53,247 bases of DNA from Streptosporangiaceae bacterium (GTDB taxonomy: Bacteria > Actinomycetota > Actinomycetes > Streptosporangiales > Streptosporangiaceae). Of this stretch, positions 1 through 8,829 are shown in pieces. Location of the stretch: contig JAFAZE010000023.1 in assembly GCA_019239975.1 (NCBI GenBank), positions 1 to 53,247 of the forward strand, in the 5' to 3' direction. A program made the translations under genes and the position numbers. The notes beneath the pieces were generated by a model. It made no database searches and was not told the origin of the DNA. It saw nothing but the letters and a program-made list of their open reading frames with translations. Position 1 is the first letter of the stretch. Each line of letters starts with the position of its first letter.

Positions 1-185
1 TGACGAGCGCCGACCTGCCCGCGGGCCTGGCCGACGCGGTCCTGCGTGTCCCGCGGGCCGAACCCGAGCTCGAGCCGCTGCTCCTCAACGTCCCGCTGCA
101 GGTCCTCGCCTACCATGTCGCGGCCAAGCTGGGCCGCGACATCGACAAGCCGCGCAACCTCGCCAAGAGCGTCACGGTCGAATAA
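1..185 (+). CDS. glmS: Glutamine-fructose-6-phosphate aminotransferase, C-terminal end (partial)
   Basis: Only the last 60 codons are present; the gene enters from the left edge and stops at TAA 183-185. The reading frame that begins at base 3 ends in [11 protein letters not shown], the conserved C-terminus of GlmS, preceded by a [10 protein letters not shown] segment typical of its second SIS (sugar isomerase) domain. GlmS makes glucosamine-6-phosphate from fructose-6-phosphate and glutamine, the first step towards UDP-GlcNAc for the cell wall. The glutaminase domain and active-site residues lie outside the window, so a GlmS-like paralog cannot be excluded, but the terminal motif is highly characteristic. 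The stop codon is the first of a tandemly repeated TAA-containing unit. Confidence 0.85.
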   Translation, partial: TSADLPAGLADAVLRVPRAEPELEPLLLNVPLQVLAYHVAAKLGRDIDKPRNLAKSVTVE

Positions 186-245
186 CCGACAGCGTCCCGT
201 TCGGGTAACCGACGGCGTCCCGTTCGGGTAACCGACGGCGTCCCG
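183..245. repeat. 23-bp tandem repeat starting at the glmS stop codon
   Basis: Units start at 183, 206 and 229 (the last is partial). Each begins TAACCGAC and continues gcgtcccgttcggg, with one base difference between units 1 and 2. The glmS stop TAA is the first three bases of unit 1, so the array duplicates the stop codon. Confidence 0.9.
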
Positions 246-776
246 GCCTGCGCGCGGGGCCCGTGCCGACGCGTGAGCGCGTGGATCGCGCGGCACGAGC
301 CGATCGCGCCAGCAGGCCGGGACGTCAAGCCCGGATTCCCGGCCGGGGCGTGCGCCCCGGCGCCGGTGGCAGCCGCGCCGCGGGGGCCGCCATAAAGGCA
401 TGCCCGCCGTGACGCAAGACCGTTTTGCCGGAATTATTCCGGGTTATCGATCCGGTTCCTGATGGGTGCGTCGAGATCCCGTCGTGATGTGCGTCCTGAA
501 TATCAAAAATGCTCAGACCCAGGTGTTCCGCATGGCCTAGCCCTCCTCTCGCGCACTCTCGTAGCGCTAAGTGACAGATCGCGGCGTATGCAACGCCGCG
601 TAATCGCGGCTAGCCAGTAACTATTTAGCTCCTCCGCGCCGGTAATGCGTGACGATTTGCGCCAATTACTAACTGAATGCGCAAAGATGAGTTATCGTAG
701 CTATGCGGAAATAGTCCCTTACGGTGAGCATCCAACTACCAGCAGACTCGTCTCGTCTCATCCGGAACGGTGGTGC
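186..776. other. Gap between glmS and the GGDEF gene
   Basis: After the tandem repeat there is an 11-bp inverted repeat (gtcccggcctg at 240-250, caggccgggac at 313-323) with a long spacer. A 7-bp hairpin lies at 581-599 (gcggcgt / acgccgc, 5-nt loop). From about 400 to 770 the sequence is clearly less GC-rich than its surroundings, as expected for promoter and leader DNA. An ATG at 645 opens the downstream frame, but the 44 codons to 776 do not look like coding sequence. No RNA gene or riboswitch was recognised. Confidence 0.5.
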
Positions 777-2198
777 ATGCGAGCCTCGTCCGTCACGGCT
801 CAGCGAGCTGGCCGGCTCTCCGCCCGGCTGGCCGTCAGGGACTGGGCCTGGTGGCAGCTGCCCGGAGCCGTACGGGCCTACGTCGGCGCCGTGCCCCTGC
901 TGGCCCTCGTGCTGACCGGGCTGGCGGCCGCCGCCACCTCCTGGCCCGCCAGCGACCTGGGCCGGTTCCTGCTCCTGCTGAGCTGCGGCACCGTGTCCGT
1001 CGTGGCCACCCCGCGGGTAGCCTACCTGCAGGCCGGCCTGGTCCAGGACTTCCTGACCGCCTGGGTGCTGCCGGTGGCGGTCCTGCTGCCGCCGGTCTAC
1101 GCCATGATCATCCCGGCTCCGCTGCTGATCCTCACCCAGTGGCGGGTGCACCGCGGCGCGGTCTACCGGCGGGTGTTCACCGCGGCCGCGATCGGGCTGG
1201 CCTACGGCGCCGCGTCGCTGGTGTTCCGCGCCATCCCCGCCTCCTTCGCCGGAGCCGCCCCCGGTACCGGGGTGCACGCCCTGACCTGGACCGCCGCCGT
1301 GGCCGCGGCCGAGGTCACCGGCTGGCTGCTGCACAACATCCTGATCGTCACCGCGGTCAAGCTCTCCGACCCCACCGCCTCGGTGACCGAGGTCGCGCTG
1401 AACTCCGAGGCGCTGGTCGGCGACTTCACCCAGATGGACCTGGGCATCCTCATCACCGTGGTGGTGGCCGTCCGCCCGGTGCTGGCCGTCCTGGCCGTGC
1501 CGACCGTCCTGCTGGCCCGGCGGTTCATGATGCACGCGCAGCTGCTGGCCAAGGCCCGGATGGACACCAAGACCGGGCTGCTCAACGCGTCCACCTGGGA
1601 GGCCGAGGCGGAACGGGAGATCGCCCGGGCGGTGCGGACCCGCAGCCCGCTGTGCGTCGCGCTGCTGGACCTCGACCACTTCAAGATGGTCAACGACACC
1701 CACGGGCACCTGATCGGCGACAAGGCGCTGCGCGCCGTCAGCGGCGTGCTGCGCGAGCAGATGCGCAGCTACGACCTGGCCGGCCGGTTCGGCGGCGAGG
1801 AGTTCGCGATCCTGCTGCCGCAGACGCGCGAGGACCAGGCGCTGGCCATCGCCGAGCGGCTCCGCACCGTCATCGCCGCCCTCTCCGTCCCGGTCAGCGA
1901 CCAGGACGAAAGCGACCGAGACGAGACGCCCGATGACGAAGACGAGGCCGCCGGTGACGAAAGGCCCGTGCCGGCCGGCCGGCACGTCCAGGTGACCGTC
2001 TCGATCGGAGTCGCCGCGCTGGACCAGGTCGGCTCCGAGCTCACCACCCTGCTCGCCGCGGCCGACGCCGCCCTGTACCAGGCCAAGCAGGCCGGCCGGA
2101 ACAAGACCCGCCTGGCGACCGAGCGCCCCCTGGCCCGCATCATCCCGGTCGCCCGCCAGGCCCCGTCCGCCGCCTCGTTAACAGCTATCCACAACTAA
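777..2198 (+). CDS. Membrane-bound diguanylate cyclase (GGDEF)
   Basis: A GGDEF enzyme makes the second messenger c-di-GMP from two GTP. The N-terminal half is hydrophobic, with about six to eight membrane segments of a type common in actinobacterial GGDEF proteins. The C-terminal half starts at DTKTGLLN and carries the active-site signature GGEEF at residues 339-343. An RxxD motif (RSYD, 330-333) lies exactly five residues upstream, matching the product-inhibition I-site. A run of about 25 acidic residues (DQDESDRDETPDDEDEAAGD) interrupts the GGDEF fold just before the VTVSIGVA strand, which is unusual. The frame is open from ATG 645, but ATG 777 (MRASSVTAQ) is preferred because the stretch before it is AT-richer and not protein-like. 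It is convergent with the SpoIIE gene, with 21 bp between them. Catalytic competence is inferred from the motifs. Confidence 0.85.
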   Translation: MRASSVTAQRAGRLSARLAVRDWAWWQLPGAVRAYVGAVPLLALVLTGLAAAATSWPASDLGRFLLLLSCGTVSVVATPRVAYLQAGLVQDFLTAWVLPVAVLLPPVYAMIIPAPLLILTQWRVHRGAVYRRVFTAAAIGLAYGAASLVFRAIPASFAGAAPGTGVHALTWTAAVAAAEVTGWLLHNILIVTAVKLSDPTASVTEVALNSEALVGDFTQMDLGILITVVVAVRPVLAVLAVPTVLLARRFMMHAQLLAKARMDTKTGLLNASTWEAEAEREIARAVRTRSPLCVALLDLDHFKMVNDTHGHLIGDKALRAVSGVLREQMRSYDLAGRFGGEEFAILLPQTREDQALAIAERLRTVIAALSVPVSDQDESDRDETPDDEDEAAGDERPVPAGRHVQVTVSIGVAALDQVGSELTTLLAAADAALYQAKQAGRNKTRLATERPLARIIPVARQAPSAASLTAIHN

Positions 2199-2219
2199 GT
2201 ACCGTACGGCCATACCCGG

Positions 2220-4355
2220 TCAGTGAAAGGGAAGCGGCTCCTCGAACGCGCCGCTGCCCGGCAGCGGCTGCTCGCACCAGACGACCTTGCCGGTGGAGGT
2301 CCGCCGGGCGCCCCACCGCTGGGACAGCTGGCGCACCACCTGGAGGCCACGGCCGTTCTCGTCGTCGCCGTTCGGCGAGCGCAGCCTGGGCAGCGCCCCC
2401 GAGGAGTCGATCACCTCGCAGACCAGCGCCCGCTCGTTGACCAGCCGGAGCGTGACGTCGCCGCGGGAGTACTTGACCGCGTTGGTCACCAGCTCGGACA
2501 CGAGCAGCTCGGTGGTCGGGATGAGCTCCTCGAGCTTCCACCGCTTCATCGGCTCGGCCAGCACCGAACGTGCCTCCCGGACCGAGGTCAGCTTGGGCGC
2601 GAGCGTCCAGGACGCGTAGTTGTCGGCGGGCAGCCGGCGCAGCCGGGCGATGAGCACCGCGATGTCGTCGCGCTGGTGATCGGAGTACACCCCGTCCAGG
2701 GTGGCCTTGCACAGGTCCTCGAGATCCCGCTCCGGCGAGCCGGGACCGAAGATGTCCCGCAGCCGGGTCAGCCCGTCGCTGATGTCCTGGCCCTTGTTCT
2801 CGACCAGGCCGTCCGTGTACAGCACGAACAGGCTGCCGTCCGCCACCTTGAACCGGCGGCTCTCCACCTCGCCGTCGCCGATCCCGAGCGGCGGTGACGG
2901 CGGCACGTCGAGCAGCTCGTTGGTGCCGTTGGGGTGGACGAGCAGCGGCGGCAGGTGGCCGGCCACCGCCACCTCGCACTCGCCGCTGACCGCGTCGTAG
3001 ACGGCGTAGGCGCAGGTGGCGAAGTGCGGCTCGCGCTCGCCCAGGGTGTGCATGAGCTCGTCGAGCTGCACCAGCGAGTCGGCGGGCGGCAGCTCGAGCA
3101 TGGCCAGGGTGTGGATGGCGGTGCGCAGCCGGCCCATGGTGACGGCCGCGCGCACGCCGTGCCCCGCCACGTCGCCGACGACCAGCGCGACGCGGGCGCC
3201 GGGCAGCGCGATGGACTCGTACCAGTCGCCGCCCACCTCGACGAGCTTGCTGCCGGGCAGGTAGCGGTGCCGCACCTCGACCGAGCTCGGCGCGGACAGG
3301 CCGGTCGGCAGCAGCGACCGCTGCAGGGTCAGCGCGGTCGCGTGCTCGCGGTTGTACCGCCGGGCGTTGTCGAAGAAGATCGCGGCCTGGGTGGCGAACT
3401 TCATGCCGAGCTCGACGTCGTACGCGTCGAACCGGCGGAACCCGTTCTCCCTCGTGCACGCGAAAAAGCCCAGCATGCTGCCCCGCGCGACGAGCGGAAG
3501 CAGCAGCATCGACGTCCCGGACAGCAGCCTGGCGACGGGCCTGCGCCGCCAGGCCCTGGCGAGCTTCTGCGCGTCCTCTTTGCTCATGACGGACTCGAGC
3601 ACGGGCCTGGCGGACTCGATGCACCGCACGTACGGCGATCCGTCCGGGTAGCGGAGTATCTCCCCGAGCGGGAACGCGGCCTCCCAGGCGGGGTCCTTGC
3701 GGTCGTGCTCGACGGCGAGCCGCCGCATCGGAACGTTGCCCTCGGGCCCGTGTACCGGAAGTTCCTCCGGCCCGACGAGGCTTTCCAGGATCAGCAGCCC
3801 CGCGGCGTTGCAGAAATGCGGGACCACCTTGCTCATCAGCCGCGCCGCGAGGTCGCCGAAGTCCAGCGTGTCGTCGATCCCGGTGAACGCGTCACGAAGC
3901 AGCGCGTCCCGCATGACCGCCGGGTCGATGAACCGCTCGGAGTTCGGCGCCGGGATCTGCAGCATGGCCAGCGCCGCCAGGCTCGTGTCGCCGGCCCGCA
4001 TCGGGCGGACGGTGACGACCGCCTCGGTGGGGTAGAACTCGTGCCCGGTGCCGATCGTGAGGACGGCGTTGCCCTCGCGGTCCGACCTGATCGCGTCGAG
4101 CAGCCCGCTGATCGCGTCGTTGTTGTTCTCGCCCTGCCGGCCGTTCCCGGCCCCGGCGGGGAAACCGGGCGCGTCGACGGTCAGGTCGCTAAGATGGGCC
4201 CCCAGCAGGTCACCGGGGGGCCGGGCGAGGACCTGCGGCGCGGTACGGTCGTGCTGCACAATCCGCCCGGAGTGATCGATTCCGAGAATGAGGGTCCGCA
4301 CCGACGGGTTCGTCGCCGACGGGGTCTTCCTTCTCATCCTCTTGCCGGATGCCAC
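2220..4355 (-). CDS. PAS-GAF-SpoIIE phosphatase with C-terminal HATPase (anti-sigma-kinase type) domain
   Basis: This 711-residue cytosolic protein combines a PAS-like N-terminus (about 15-130), a GAF-like segment (about 150-330), a PP2C/SpoIIE Ser/Thr phosphatase domain (about 345-560, with VGGDWYES and GDVAGHGVRAA, which supply the metal-binding Asp residues) and a HATPase_c2 domain (about 575-700, N-box ELVTNAVKYS, then GRGLQVV). Such proteins act in partner-switching control of alternative sigma factors: the phosphatase dephosphorylates an anti-sigma antagonist, while the RsbW-like domain phosphorylates it or binds sigma. Having both activities in one chain is common in actinomycetes. The GTG start has an AGGAG six bases upstream. 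No STAS-domain antagonist or sigma gene is adjacent, so the partner is unknown. Confidence 0.88.
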   Translation of the reverse strand: MASGKRMRRKTPSATNPSVRTLILGIDHSGRIVQHDRTAPQVLARPPGDLLGAHLSDLTVDAPGFPAGAGNGRQGENNNDAISGLLDAIRSDREGNAVLTIGTGHEFYPTEAVVTVRPMRAGDTSLAALAMLQIPAPNSERFIDPAVMRDALLRDAFTGIDDTLDFGDLAARLMSKVVPHFCNAAGLLILESLVGPEELPVHGPEGNVPMRRLAVEHDRKDPAWEAAFPLGEILRYPDGSPYVRCIESARPVLESVMSKEDAQKLARAWRRRPVARLLSGTSMLLLPLVARGSMLGFFACTRENGFRRFDAYDVELGMKFATQAAIFFDNARRYNREHATALTLQRSLLPTGLSAPSSVEVRHRYLPGSKLVEVGGDWYESIALPGARVALVVGDVAGHGVRAAVTMGRLRTAIHTLAMLELPPADSLVQLDELMHTLGEREPHFATCAYAVYDAVSGECEVAVAGHLPPLLVHPNGTNELLDVPPSPPLGIGDGEVESRRFKVADGSLFVLYTDGLVENKGQDISDGLTRLRDIFGPGSPERDLEDLCKATLDGVYSDHQRDDIAVLIARLRRLPADNYASWTLAPKLTSVREARSVLAEPMKRWKLEELIPTTELLVSELVTNAVKYSRGDVTLRLVNERALVCEVIDSSGALPRLRSPNGDDENGRGLQVVRQLSQRWGARRTSTGKVVWCEQPLPGSGAFEEPLPFH

Positions 4356-4608
4356 GGGCGACTCCTGATGACTTGTGCACGCTGCGCTCAGGCCAATTAT
4401 GAGCCACGGACCGCGCCTTCAGATAGGAGTTCCGATCATTCGCGTTGATCCGCAAAACGGGTGATCTATACCTATCTGCCCCATCGACATGCGTCTCTCT
4501 GGTTTCCAGCTCCACATCAGCACGCCATTATCACTATAGTCGCACAGGCACCCGCCGGTCACTCGGCCGTGCCCGAATGCCACCACACCGCGCACCCGTC
4601 CGGTTCCG

Positions 4609-5349
4609 CTAGGTGAGCCGGGCGATCGCGAGCGCCGCGGCGAACAGCACGATCGCCCATGACGTCGCGCGCAGCGCGCGCTCGAGGGGCTCGAGAAGCA
4701 GCTGCGCGGTGACCGGGACCGCGCGGCCGCCGGCGAACGTCACGGTGCCCTCGATCCCGACGGCGCGGCGCCGGATCGTCCTGGCCGCCGTGGACAGCCG
4801 CCGCTGCGCGGCGGACAGCGCGAGCGCGGCGGCGGCGGCGATGCACGCCGCGGCCGACAGGTCGCCGGCCTGCGCCGCGTACCCGGTCAGCGCCGGAAAG
4901 GCGCCCCAGGCGGCGGCGAAGCCGAGATCGGTGTGCACCAGGCCGCCGAACAGCTCCGCGTTGTACGCGATCACCAGGACCGGGCCGGCGACCATGAACG
5001 GGATCAGGATCGCCCCGGCCTGGCCGATCCCGGCCACGCCGAGCGCGAGCGCGCCCGCCAGCCCCACGCCGGACACCGCGAGCAGCACCGGCCCGGGTAT
5101 CGAGGTGCCGAGCGGCCGCCCGTGCAGCTCGTCGAGCGCGTGCGCCGCCAGCCCCACGGCGAGGAAGAACGCCAGCACGGTGGCGATGAGCCTGCCGAGG
5201 TACACGTGCGGGGCGAGCGACGCCCCGATCACCGCGTAGGACAGGTGCCACGCCGTGTACGGCGGGTGCAGCAGCGTCCACCAGTCGCGCCACCCGCCCG
5301 GGCGCGCCGCGTAGAAGGCGGGGCGGGCGCCGTCCGGGGAATCAGCCAC
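4609..5349 (-). CDS. Conserved polytopic membrane protein, possibly UbiA-prenyltransferase-like
   Basis: The 246-residue protein has about seven hydrophobic segments. It starts after a short soluble stretch with LLHPPYTAWHLSYAVIGA, followed by AAHALDELHGRPLGT and later YNAELFGGLVHTDLGF. The placement of these polar motifs between helices resembles UbiA-type prenyltransferases, which attach prenyl chains to aromatic quinone precursors. The usual NDxxDxxxD signature is reduced to a single Asp-Glu pair, so enzymatic activity is doubtful. Its start overlaps the stop of the upstream UbiE-like methyltransferase gene by 8 bp, so the two are translationally coupled; a methyltransferase partner would fit quinone or isoprenoid chemistry. 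Function is inference; the membrane topology is clear. Confidence 0.6.
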   Translation of the reverse strand: MADSPDGARPAFYAARPGGWRDWWTLLHPPYTAWHLSYAVIGASLAPHVYLGRLIATVLAFFLAVGLAAHALDELHGRPLGTSIPGPVLLAVSGVGLAGALALGVAGIGQAGAILIPFMVAGPVLVIAYNAELFGGLVHTDLGFAAAWGAFPALTGYAAQAGDLSAAACIAAAAALALSAAQRRLSTAARTIRRRAVGIEGTVTFAGGRAVPVTAQLLLEPLERALRATSWAIVLFAAALAIARLT

Positions 5350-6070
5350 CGGCGCGGGTTCCCCACATGACCAGGCCGCCGCCGAGGCTCATGATCCGCG
5401 TGCCCACGTCGGTGAACCCGGCGCGCTGCCACGCGCCCACCGTCCACGCGACCGGGTACCGGCGGTAGTGGCCGGAGATCGAGGGCCCGAGGAACCGGCC
5501 CACCCGCAGCCACTCCGGGCCGCCGGCGGCGAGCCCGCCCAGCGGCAGCACGAACCGCGTGTACAGCCACCACGCGGAGTGCCAGAACGCCGTCTGCGGC
5601 ACGCAGAACTCCAGGCTGGCCATCGTCCCGCCGGGCCGGAGCACCCTGGCGAGCTCCGCCAGCGTCGCCTGCGGGTCGTCGACGTACCGCAGCAGGTACG
5701 TGAAGGTCAGCGCGTCGAAGCTGGCGTCGGCGAACGGCAGCCGCTCCGCGCGCCCGGCGACCAGGCGGACGCGGTCTCCCAGGCCCGCCGCGGCGACGTT
5801 GCGCCGTCCCCGGCGGAGCATCGGCTCGGTCAGGTCCACGCCGATCACCCTGCCGCCGGACCGGCGCGCAAGCTGGATCGCCACCCCCGCGGTACCCGAC
5901 GCGACGTCCAGGACGGTCCCCGGGGCCGCCTGGCCGGCGCGGACGACGCGGTCGGTCATCGCGCGGCGCCACCGCCCGTTCTGTCTGAATGACAGGACCT
6001 CCGCGAGCCGGTCATAGCGGGCGGGCAGCGGCGTGAACAGCTCGCGCGCGAAACGGTTGGCATCCGGCAT
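5342..6070 (-). CDS. UbiE/MenG-like SAM-dependent methyltransferase
   Basis: This is a class I methyltransferase of 242 residues. The SAM-binding motif is VLDVASGTAGVA, followed by the acidic loop VIGVDLTEPML and the post-motif VLRPGGTMASLEF. The N-terminal FTPLPARYDRLAEVLSF and the length match the UbiE/MenG (demethylmenaquinone methyltransferase) family. The frame extends upstream, but the ATG at 6070 is chosen because GGGAG lies six bases before it. It precedes and overlaps the polytopic membrane protein gene by 8 bp. A role in menaquinone or another isoprenoid-linked methylation is likely but not proven; actinobacteria usually carry several UbiE-like paralogs. Confidence 0.75.
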   Translation of the reverse strand: MPDANRFARELFTPLPARYDRLAEVLSFRQNGRWRRAMTDRVVRAGQAAPGTVLDVASGTAGVAIQLARRSGGRVIGVDLTEPMLRRGRRNVAAAGLGDRVRLVAGRAERLPFADASFDALTFTYLLRYVDDPQATLAELARVLRPGGTMASLEFCVPQTAFWHSAWWLYTRFVLPLGGLAAGGPEWLRVGRFLGPSISGHYRRYPVAWTVGAWQRAGFTDVGTRIMSLGGGLVMWGTRAGG

Positions 6071-6111
6071 GGGCGGCTCCCTGGTCGGGGATTCCACCGT
6101 ACGCGGCCGGG

Positions 6112-6567
6112 CTATTCCGGCGGGAGAGCCGAGCGGATCTTCGCCGCGTACTCCTCCGCCGGGTGCGCCGCGTTGTAGGGGTGCCGCGGGCCGAGCCAGA
6201 ACCGCAGGCCGTCCTTGAACCGCCGCGGTATCACGTGCAGGTGCAGGTGCGGCACGGACTGGCTGACCACGTTGTTGACCAGGATCATCGTGCCGTCGGT
6301 GCCCAGGCCGTCCTGCACCGCGCGCTCCAGGCGCTGCGCGGTGCCGAAGAACTCCGGCAGCAGCCCGGCCGGCAGGTCGCTGAGCAGCCGCACGTGCGCC
6401 TTGGGTATCAGCAGCGTATGGCCGCGGAACAACGGACGGTGATCAAGGAACGCGAGCGTGTGCCCGGTCTCCAGGACGATCACCGCCTCCCGCTCGCCGC
6501 GGGCGATCTCGCAGAACACATCCTGGGCTTGGGTCTCGGCGGGGCTGCCGGCGGGGCTCGGGGTCAC
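6112..6567 (-). CDS. HIT family hydrolase (histidine triad)
   Basis: The product is a small cytosolic nucleotide-binding protein of 151 residues. The histidine triad is SVPHLHLHVIPR, where the middle His is the usual catalytic nucleophile for cleaving nucleoside phosphoramidates or dinucleoside polyphosphates. The N-terminal FLDHRPLFRGHTLLIPKAHV is the standard HIT core. A longer frame exists, but the GTG at 6567 is preferred: in the reading direction TAATCT (6578-6573) lies five bases before it, which is the arrangement of a leaderless actinobacterial promoter. It ends 42 bp before the methyltransferase start and may lie in the same transcript. Confidence 0.8.
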   Translation of the reverse strand: MTPSPAGSPAETQAQDVFCEIARGEREAVIVLETGHTLAFLDHRPLFRGHTLLIPKAHVRLLSDLPAGLLPEFFGTAQRLERAVQDGLGTDGTMILVNNVVSQSVPHLHLHVIPRRFKDGLRFWLGPRHPYNAAHPAEEYAAKIRSALPPE

Positions 6568-6578
6568 ACCGCAGATTA
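6565..6578 (-). promoter_or_regulatory. Candidate leaderless promoter for the HIT gene
   Basis: A -10-like TAATCT (reading direction) lies five bases ahead of GTG 6567, with no Shine-Dalgarno sequence between them. This fits transcription starting at the start codon. Confidence 0.4.
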
Positions 6579-6666
6579 TTCCGAACGGGCGGTGGTGCCC
6601 CTGGTAGGGCCCGCCGGCGCGCCCGCGGGTTAGCGTTGTCTCCACCGATCACGTGAGGAGGCCCGG

Positions 6667-7665
6667 ATGAGGGCGTGGCACGTGGACAGGCCGGGGCCGG
6701 TGAGCGGGCACCCGCTGGAACTTCGCGACACCCCGGTGCCCGAGCCCGGCCCGGGCGAGCTCCTGCTGCGGGTCCTTGTCTGCGGGGTCTGCCGCACCGA
6801 CCTGCACGTCACCGAGGGTGACCTGCCGGTGCGCCGGCCGGGTGTCATCCCGGGCCACGAGGTGGTCGGCGAGGTGACCGCGCTGGGCGACGGCGCGGCC
6901 GGCTTCACCGCGGGGGAGCGGGCGGGCGCCGCGTGGCTGCGCCACACCGACGGGACGTGCAAGTTCTGCCGGCGCGGCGCGGAGAACCTGTGCCCCGCCT
7001 CCACCTACACCGGCTGGGACGCGGACGGCGGGTACGCCGAGTTCATGACGGTTCCCGCTGCCTACGCGTACAAGCTGCCGCCCGGCTACCCCGACCAGGA
7101 CCTCGCGCCGCTGCTGTGCGCGGGCATCATCGGCTACCGCGCCCTGCAGCGCGCCGAGCTGCCGCCCGGCGGCCGTCTCGGCATCTACGGCTTCGGCGGC
7201 AGCGCGCATCTCGCCGCCCAGGTGGCGCTGGCCCGCGGCGCAACGCTGCACGTGATGACCAGGGGCAGGAAGGCTCAGGAACTTGCCGCGGAGCTCGGCG
7301 CGGCGTCGGTCCAGGGACCGGCCGACATGCCCCCCGAGCCGCTGGACGCGGCGATCCTGTTCGCGCCCGTGGGCGACCTGGTGCTCCCGGCGCTGGCCGC
7401 CCTGGACCGCGGTGGCACGCTGTCGGTCGCGGGCATCTACCTCACCGACATCCCGCCGCTGAACTACGAACGGCACCTGTTCACCGAACGCCAGCTTCGC
7501 AGCGTCACCGCGAACACCAGAGACGACGGGAGGGAGTTCCTCGAGTTCGCGGCCGGGCACCATCTGCAGGTGACCACCCACCGATATCCCCTCGAGTCGG
7601 CCGGCCAGGCTCAGCGCGATCTCGAGGAGGGCCGCTTCGACGGCGCCGCGGTGCTCGTCCCGTAG
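6667..7665 (+). CDS. Zinc-dependent alcohol dehydrogenase (MDR family)
   Basis: This is a 332-residue medium-chain dehydrogenase/reductase. The catalytic zinc site is visible as CGVCRTDLH (Cys ligand) and GHEVVGEV (His-Glu), with a later Cys in [12 protein letters not shown]. The NAD(P) Rossmann motif is [10 protein letters not shown]. The structural-zinc loop [16 protein letters not shown] has only three Cys; the first position, normally Cys, is Asp. The start ATG follows GAGG (6656-6659). It is transcribed divergently from the HIT gene, with about 100 bp between them. The substrate cannot be told from sequence; primary or aromatic alcohols and aldehydes are usual for the family. Confidence 0.85.
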   Translation: MRAWHVDRPGPVSGHPLELRDTPVPEPGPGELLLRVLVCGVCRTDLHVTEGDLPVRRPGVIPGHEVVGEVTALGDGAAGFTAGERAGAAWLRHTDGTCKFCRRGAENLCPASTYTGWDADGGYAEFMTVPAAYAYKLPPGYPDQDLAPLLCAGIIGYRALQRAELPPGGRLGIYGFGGSAHLAAQVALARGATLHVMTRGRKAQELAAELGAASVQGPADMPPEPLDAAILFAPVGDLVLPALAALDRGGTLSVAGIYLTDIPPLNYERHLFTERQLRSVTANTRDDGREFLEFAAGHHLQVTTHRYPLESAGQAQRDLEEGRFDGAAVLVP

Positions 7666-7696
7666 CGCCCGTAACGCCCAGCCGCTTACCGGCTGA

Positions 7697-8587
7697 TCAC
7701 TGGCTGAGCGTCGTGTGCTGCGCGGACACGCTGATGCTGACGCCCTGCTGAGTGACGGAGACGTTCTGGATCTTCAGTCCCGCCGGCAGTTTCGGCACGT
7801 TGATCGTGAAGTTCGCGAGCGAGCCGAGCACCGACGCGGGTATCCCGCCCGTGTCCACCACGTGCACGTCGATCTGGCTCTGCCCCGACCGGCTGACCTG
7901 TGCGACGGCGGAGTCGCTGAACAGGCCGGCGACGTCGGCGGTCGCCTTGATCTGGTTCGGCCCGTCGGCGGAGAGCGTGATGCCCGAAGGAATGCCGCCC
8001 GCGCTCGCCAGCGCGCTGAAGGTGATCAGGGCGGTGCCGTTGATGTTGTCGATCGTCGCGCCGTTGAAGCCGGAGTTGAGGTGCACGCCGTTCAGCATCG
8101 CGTTGATGCTGGCGATCTTCACCGGGCCCTCCTGCACGTTGCTCGCGGTGATCGTCACCGTGTGCAGGTCGTGCGCGAGCACCTGGGTCAGGAACGGGAA
8201 GCCGCCGATGCTCACGCTCGGCTTGGTGGGGAAACCCGACGAATGGATCTTGTCCGCGATCTGGTTCTCCGCCGCCGCGTTGGCCACCCGGTCGCCGACG
8301 ACGAGGAGGATCAGGACCACGAGCACCGTGATGCCGGAGATCAGCGGCCACCGGGCCCGCCGCCGCGGGCGCCGTCCGCGCCGGTCGTTCCCGTCGTATC
8401 CGTCCCGGGCCGGCCGGTTCCCGGCCGGGGAGTGCGCGGGCGGCTGCTCGGGCCAGCCCGGCTGCTCCGGGCGCCCCTGCGGCCAGCCCGCGTTCCCGCC
8501 CTGCTCAGGAGTGCGCGGCGTCCAGGTCGGCTGGTCGGGAGCACCCTGCGGCCGGCCAGGCATCGGCCGCGTCGGATCCCCGCTCAC
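7697..8587 (-). CDS. DUF2993 (LmeA-like) membrane-anchored lipid-binding protein
   Basis: The product has 296 residues. A Pro/Gln/Gly-rich cytoplasmic N-terminus (about 1-60) and an Arg-rich stop (RRGRRPRRRARW) precede one membrane helix (about 80-100, LISGITVLVVLILLVVGD). The rest is an extracytoplasmic domain with the DUF2993 layout: AENQIADKI, then GGFPFLTQVLAHDLHTVTI and PAGLKIQNVSVTQQGVSI. The family includes mycobacterial LmeA, a periplasmic phospholipid-binding protein needed for lipomannan elongation. A role in handling envelope lipids or glycolipids is inferred. It is divergent from the FHA-ABC exporter gene, with a 242-bp shared promoter region. Confidence 0.75.
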   Translation of the reverse strand: MSGDPTRPMPGRPQGAPDQPTWTPRTPEQGGNAGWPQGRPEQPGWPEQPPAHSPAGNRPARDGYDGNDRRGRRPRRRARWPLISGITVLVVLILLVVGDRVANAAAENQIADKIHSSGFPTKPSVSIGGFPFLTQVLAHDLHTVTITASNVQEGPVKIASINAMLNGVHLNSGFNGATIDNINGTALITFSALASAGGIPSGITLSADGPNQIKATADVAGLFSDSAVAQVSRSGQSQIDVHVVDTGGIPASVLGSLANFTINVPKLPAGLKIQNVSVTQQGVSISVSAQHTTLSQ

Positions 8588-8829
8588 CGGGCCACCGGCC
8601 GCACCGACGGCTTGCCGGCCACCATGGCCACGTCCTTACTTTCAGTGCTCATACTGGTTCCCTGTGGTGTCGGTGGTCACAGCGGTCGGTGTTTCCGTAC
8701 GGAATTCGGGGTGGTACGCCGGGCTGTTCCAGTATCGGTCTGCGCGGCAGTCAAATGTCAAAACGGCTCCCCAGCGGTAATAGTTCATAAGATTCCCGAT
8801 TCCGGGCAGGGCCCCTACACTCTGGAGGC

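Noticed and set aside
645..776. N-terminal 44 codons of the GGDEF frame from ATG 645
   Set aside because: AT-richer, non-conserved-looking sequence; ATG 777 fits the family's N-terminus better. Kept as an alternative start.
669..1985. 438-codon minus-strand ORF opposite the GGDEF gene
   Set aside because: Shadow of a well-supported gene, His/Gln/Gly-rich with no domain.
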